From Oleiagrimonas sp963817755 (GTDB lineage Bacteria > Pseudomonadota > Gammaproteobacteria > Xanthomonadales > Rhodanobacteraceae), in contig CAWFPB010000003.1 of assembly GCA_963817755.1 (NCBI GenBank), positions 682,001-746,000 of the forward strand: 64,000 bases of DNA, in the 5' to 3' direction. Below are positions 62,805 through 64,000 of the stretch, in pieces (within the stretch, counting starts at the first letter, position 1; every line of letters begins with the position of its first letter). The notes under the pieces were generated by a model. It worked only from the letters and a program-made list of their open reading frames with translations. It did no database searches and was not told the DNA's origin. Both the position numbers and the translations under genes were made by a program.

Positions 62805-64000
62805 TCAGCCCTCCTCGTCCGCCAGCGCCTCGATCTGCTCGTGCAGCTCCAGCCAGCGGGTCTCCAGCGTATCGTGCTCGGCGCGCAGCTCGCCCTGGCG
62901 GCGGCCCAGGTCGGCCGCCTCGCGCGGCTGCTCGGTGTACAGGTCGGGATCGGCCATGCGCGTCTCGATCGTGGCCAGCTCGGACTCGATCGCGTGCATG
63001 CGCTTTTCCGCGCGCTGCACTTCCTGGCGCAGCGGACGCGCGCGCTCGCGCTGCTCGGCCGCGGCGCGACGGCGGTCCTTCGCCGATGGCGGGGCCGGTT
63101 GCGAGGACGACTTGTCGGCGTCGTCCTCGCGGCTGCGCAGCCAGCGAGCGTAGTCGTCCAGGTCACCGTCGAACACGTGCAGCGCGCCGCCGCCGATGCG
63201 CCAGAAGCGGTCGCAGACCAGGCCCAGCAGGTGGCGGTCGTGCGAGACCAGCACCATCGCGCCCTCGTAGTCTTCCAGGGCGTCCACCAGGGCCTCGCGC
63301 ATGTCCAGGTCCAGATGGTTGGTCGGCTCGTCGAGCAGCAGCAGGTTGGGCTTGTCCCAGGCGATCAGGGCCAGCGCCAGGCGCGCGCGCTCGCCGCCGG
63401 AGAAGCCGTCGACCGGCTCGAAGGCGCGGTCGCCGGCGAACTGCCACTGGCCCAGCCAGTCGCGCAGTTCCTGCTGCGGCGCCTGCGGGGCACGCTCGGC
63501 CAGGTGGTCGAAGGGGCTGGCGCCGGCGCGCAGGCTCTCCACCGTGTGCTGGGCGAAGTAGCCGATGCGCAGGTCCTTGTGCGCGCTGCGCTCGCCGTCC
63601 AGCAGGTCCAGGTCGCCGACCAGCGACTTGACCAGGGTGGACTTGCCGGCGCCGTTGACGCCGAGCAGGCCGATGCGGTCGCCGGCCTCCAGGCGCAGGG
63701 TGACGTCGTGCAGGATGGGCGCGGCCTCGCCCTGCCCGTCCGCGGCCGGATAGCCGAGTTCGGCATGGTCCAGGCCCAGCATGGAGGTCGGCAGGCGGCC
63801 CGGCTCGGGAAAACGGAAGTGGAACGGCCGCTCCACGCGCACCGCCTCGGTACCGGCCAGCTTCTCCAGCCGCTTGATGCGCGACTGCGCCTGCTTGGCC
63901 TTGCTGGCCTTGGCGCGGAAGCGGTCGACGAACGACTGCAGGTGGGCGCGCTCGGCCTGCTCCTTCTCGTGCGCGATCTGCTGCTGGCGCAGCTGTTCGG
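62805..64000 (-). CDS. ABC-F family ATPase (YheS-like), N-terminus beyond window
   Basis: This duplicated-ABC, membrane-less ATPase acts on ribosomes. In view are the end of the linker between the two nucleotide-binding domains (IAHEKEQAERAHLQSFVDRF, AKASKAKQAQSRIKRLEKL) and the second domain. That domain has Walker A LLGVNGAGKSTLVKSL, signature FSGGERARLALAL, Walker B LLLLDEPTNHLDLD and switch VLVSHDRHLLG. A long C-terminal coiled coil (QREVQRAEKRMHAIESEL-like) ends at 62805. The linker and tail resemble YheS more than Uup or EttA. The frame is open past base 64000. Confidence 0.92.
   Translation of the reverse strand, partial: EQLRQQQIAHEKEQAERAHLQSFVDRFRAKASKAKQAQSRIKRLEKLAGTEAVRVERPFHFRFPEPGRLPTSMLGLDHAELGYPAADGQGEAAPILHDVTLRLEAGDRIGLLGVNGAGKSTLVKSLVGDLDLLDGERSAHKDLRIGYFAQHTVESLRAGASPFDHLAERAPQAPQQELRDWLGQWQFAGDRAFEPVDGFSGGERARLALALIAWDKPNLLLLDEPTNHLDLDMREALVDALEDYEGAMVLVSHDRHLLGLVCDRFWRIGGGALHVFDGDLDDYARWLRSREDDADKSSSQPAPPSAKDRRRAAAEQRERARPLRQEVQRAEKRMHAIESELATIETRMADPDLYTEQPREAADLGRRQGELRAEHDTLETRWLELHEQIEALADEEG

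Noticed and set aside
61900..63153. 417-codon plus-strand frame across rpfE and the ABC-F gene
   Set aside because: It is antisense to two genes with clear motifs; typical high-GC shadow.

Overview
The window is GC-rich, densely coded chromosomal DNA from a gammaproteobacterium of the Lysobacterales (Xanthomonadales), most likely the Rhodanobacteraceae/Xanthomonadaceae group. Pointers are an RpfE-like gene directly before recJ, a TonB-receptor/SapC/cupin/tryptophan-halogenase sugar-uptake locus, heptanucleotide intergenic repeats, and the ndk-rlmN-pilW-rodZ-yfgM-bamB-der block. No rRNA, tRNA or CRISPR array was recognised. Coordinates come from reading the sequence; family names rest on motif recognition without database searches.

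Positions 1-10191 (minus strand) hold a two-partner secretion locus: a decayed tpsB, a decayed tpsA, and a second tpsA that is open in frame to the window edge. The two exoprotein genes are near-identical over their first kilobase. Upstream is a 1267-residue regulator with winged-helix, BTAD, degenerate cyclase, ATPase and TPR parts. Positions 14990-16701 carry the debris of an RND efflux operon. Then follow a divergent hypothetical gene, a DOPA-dioxygenase-type gene, a frameshifted small membrane protein gene, and a pair made of an ArnT-like glycosyltransferase and an LptG-like permease, which suggests envelope glycolipid work.

Positions 21703-33803 form one minus-strand carbohydrate locus: LacI regulator, GH3 beta-glucosidase preceded by two perfect LacI-type operators, TonB receptor, triple hairpin, SapC, cupin/JmjC-like protein and two tandem flavin-dependent halogenases. 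Next come 5-oxoprolinase (pxpBCA), tadA, guaA, guaB, a TPR-sulfotransferase, folD, a membrane protein with a degenerate GGDEF domain, and the housekeeping block der-bamB-yfgM-rodZ-pilW-rlmN-ndk.

On the plus strand a PsrA-like TetR regulator with its own palindromic operator precedes a fadB-type gene (one apparent frameshift) and fadA. Behind fadA lies a roughly 4 kb accessory island (56088-60097). It contains a duplicated fadA 3' end with its terminator, a small membrane protein, inverted dispersed repeats, a truncated and frameshifted IS3-family element, an IS remnant, and an AT-rich pair encoding a double-glycine-leader bacteriocin-like peptide and a two-helix membrane protein that may be its immunity protein. 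The window closes with recJ, the rpfE-like gene and a partial ABC-F ATPase gene.

The best candidate for an undescribed system is the microcin-like pair at 58902-59511. Several genes show single-base frameshifts; whether these reflect decay or assembly error cannot be settled from the sequence.
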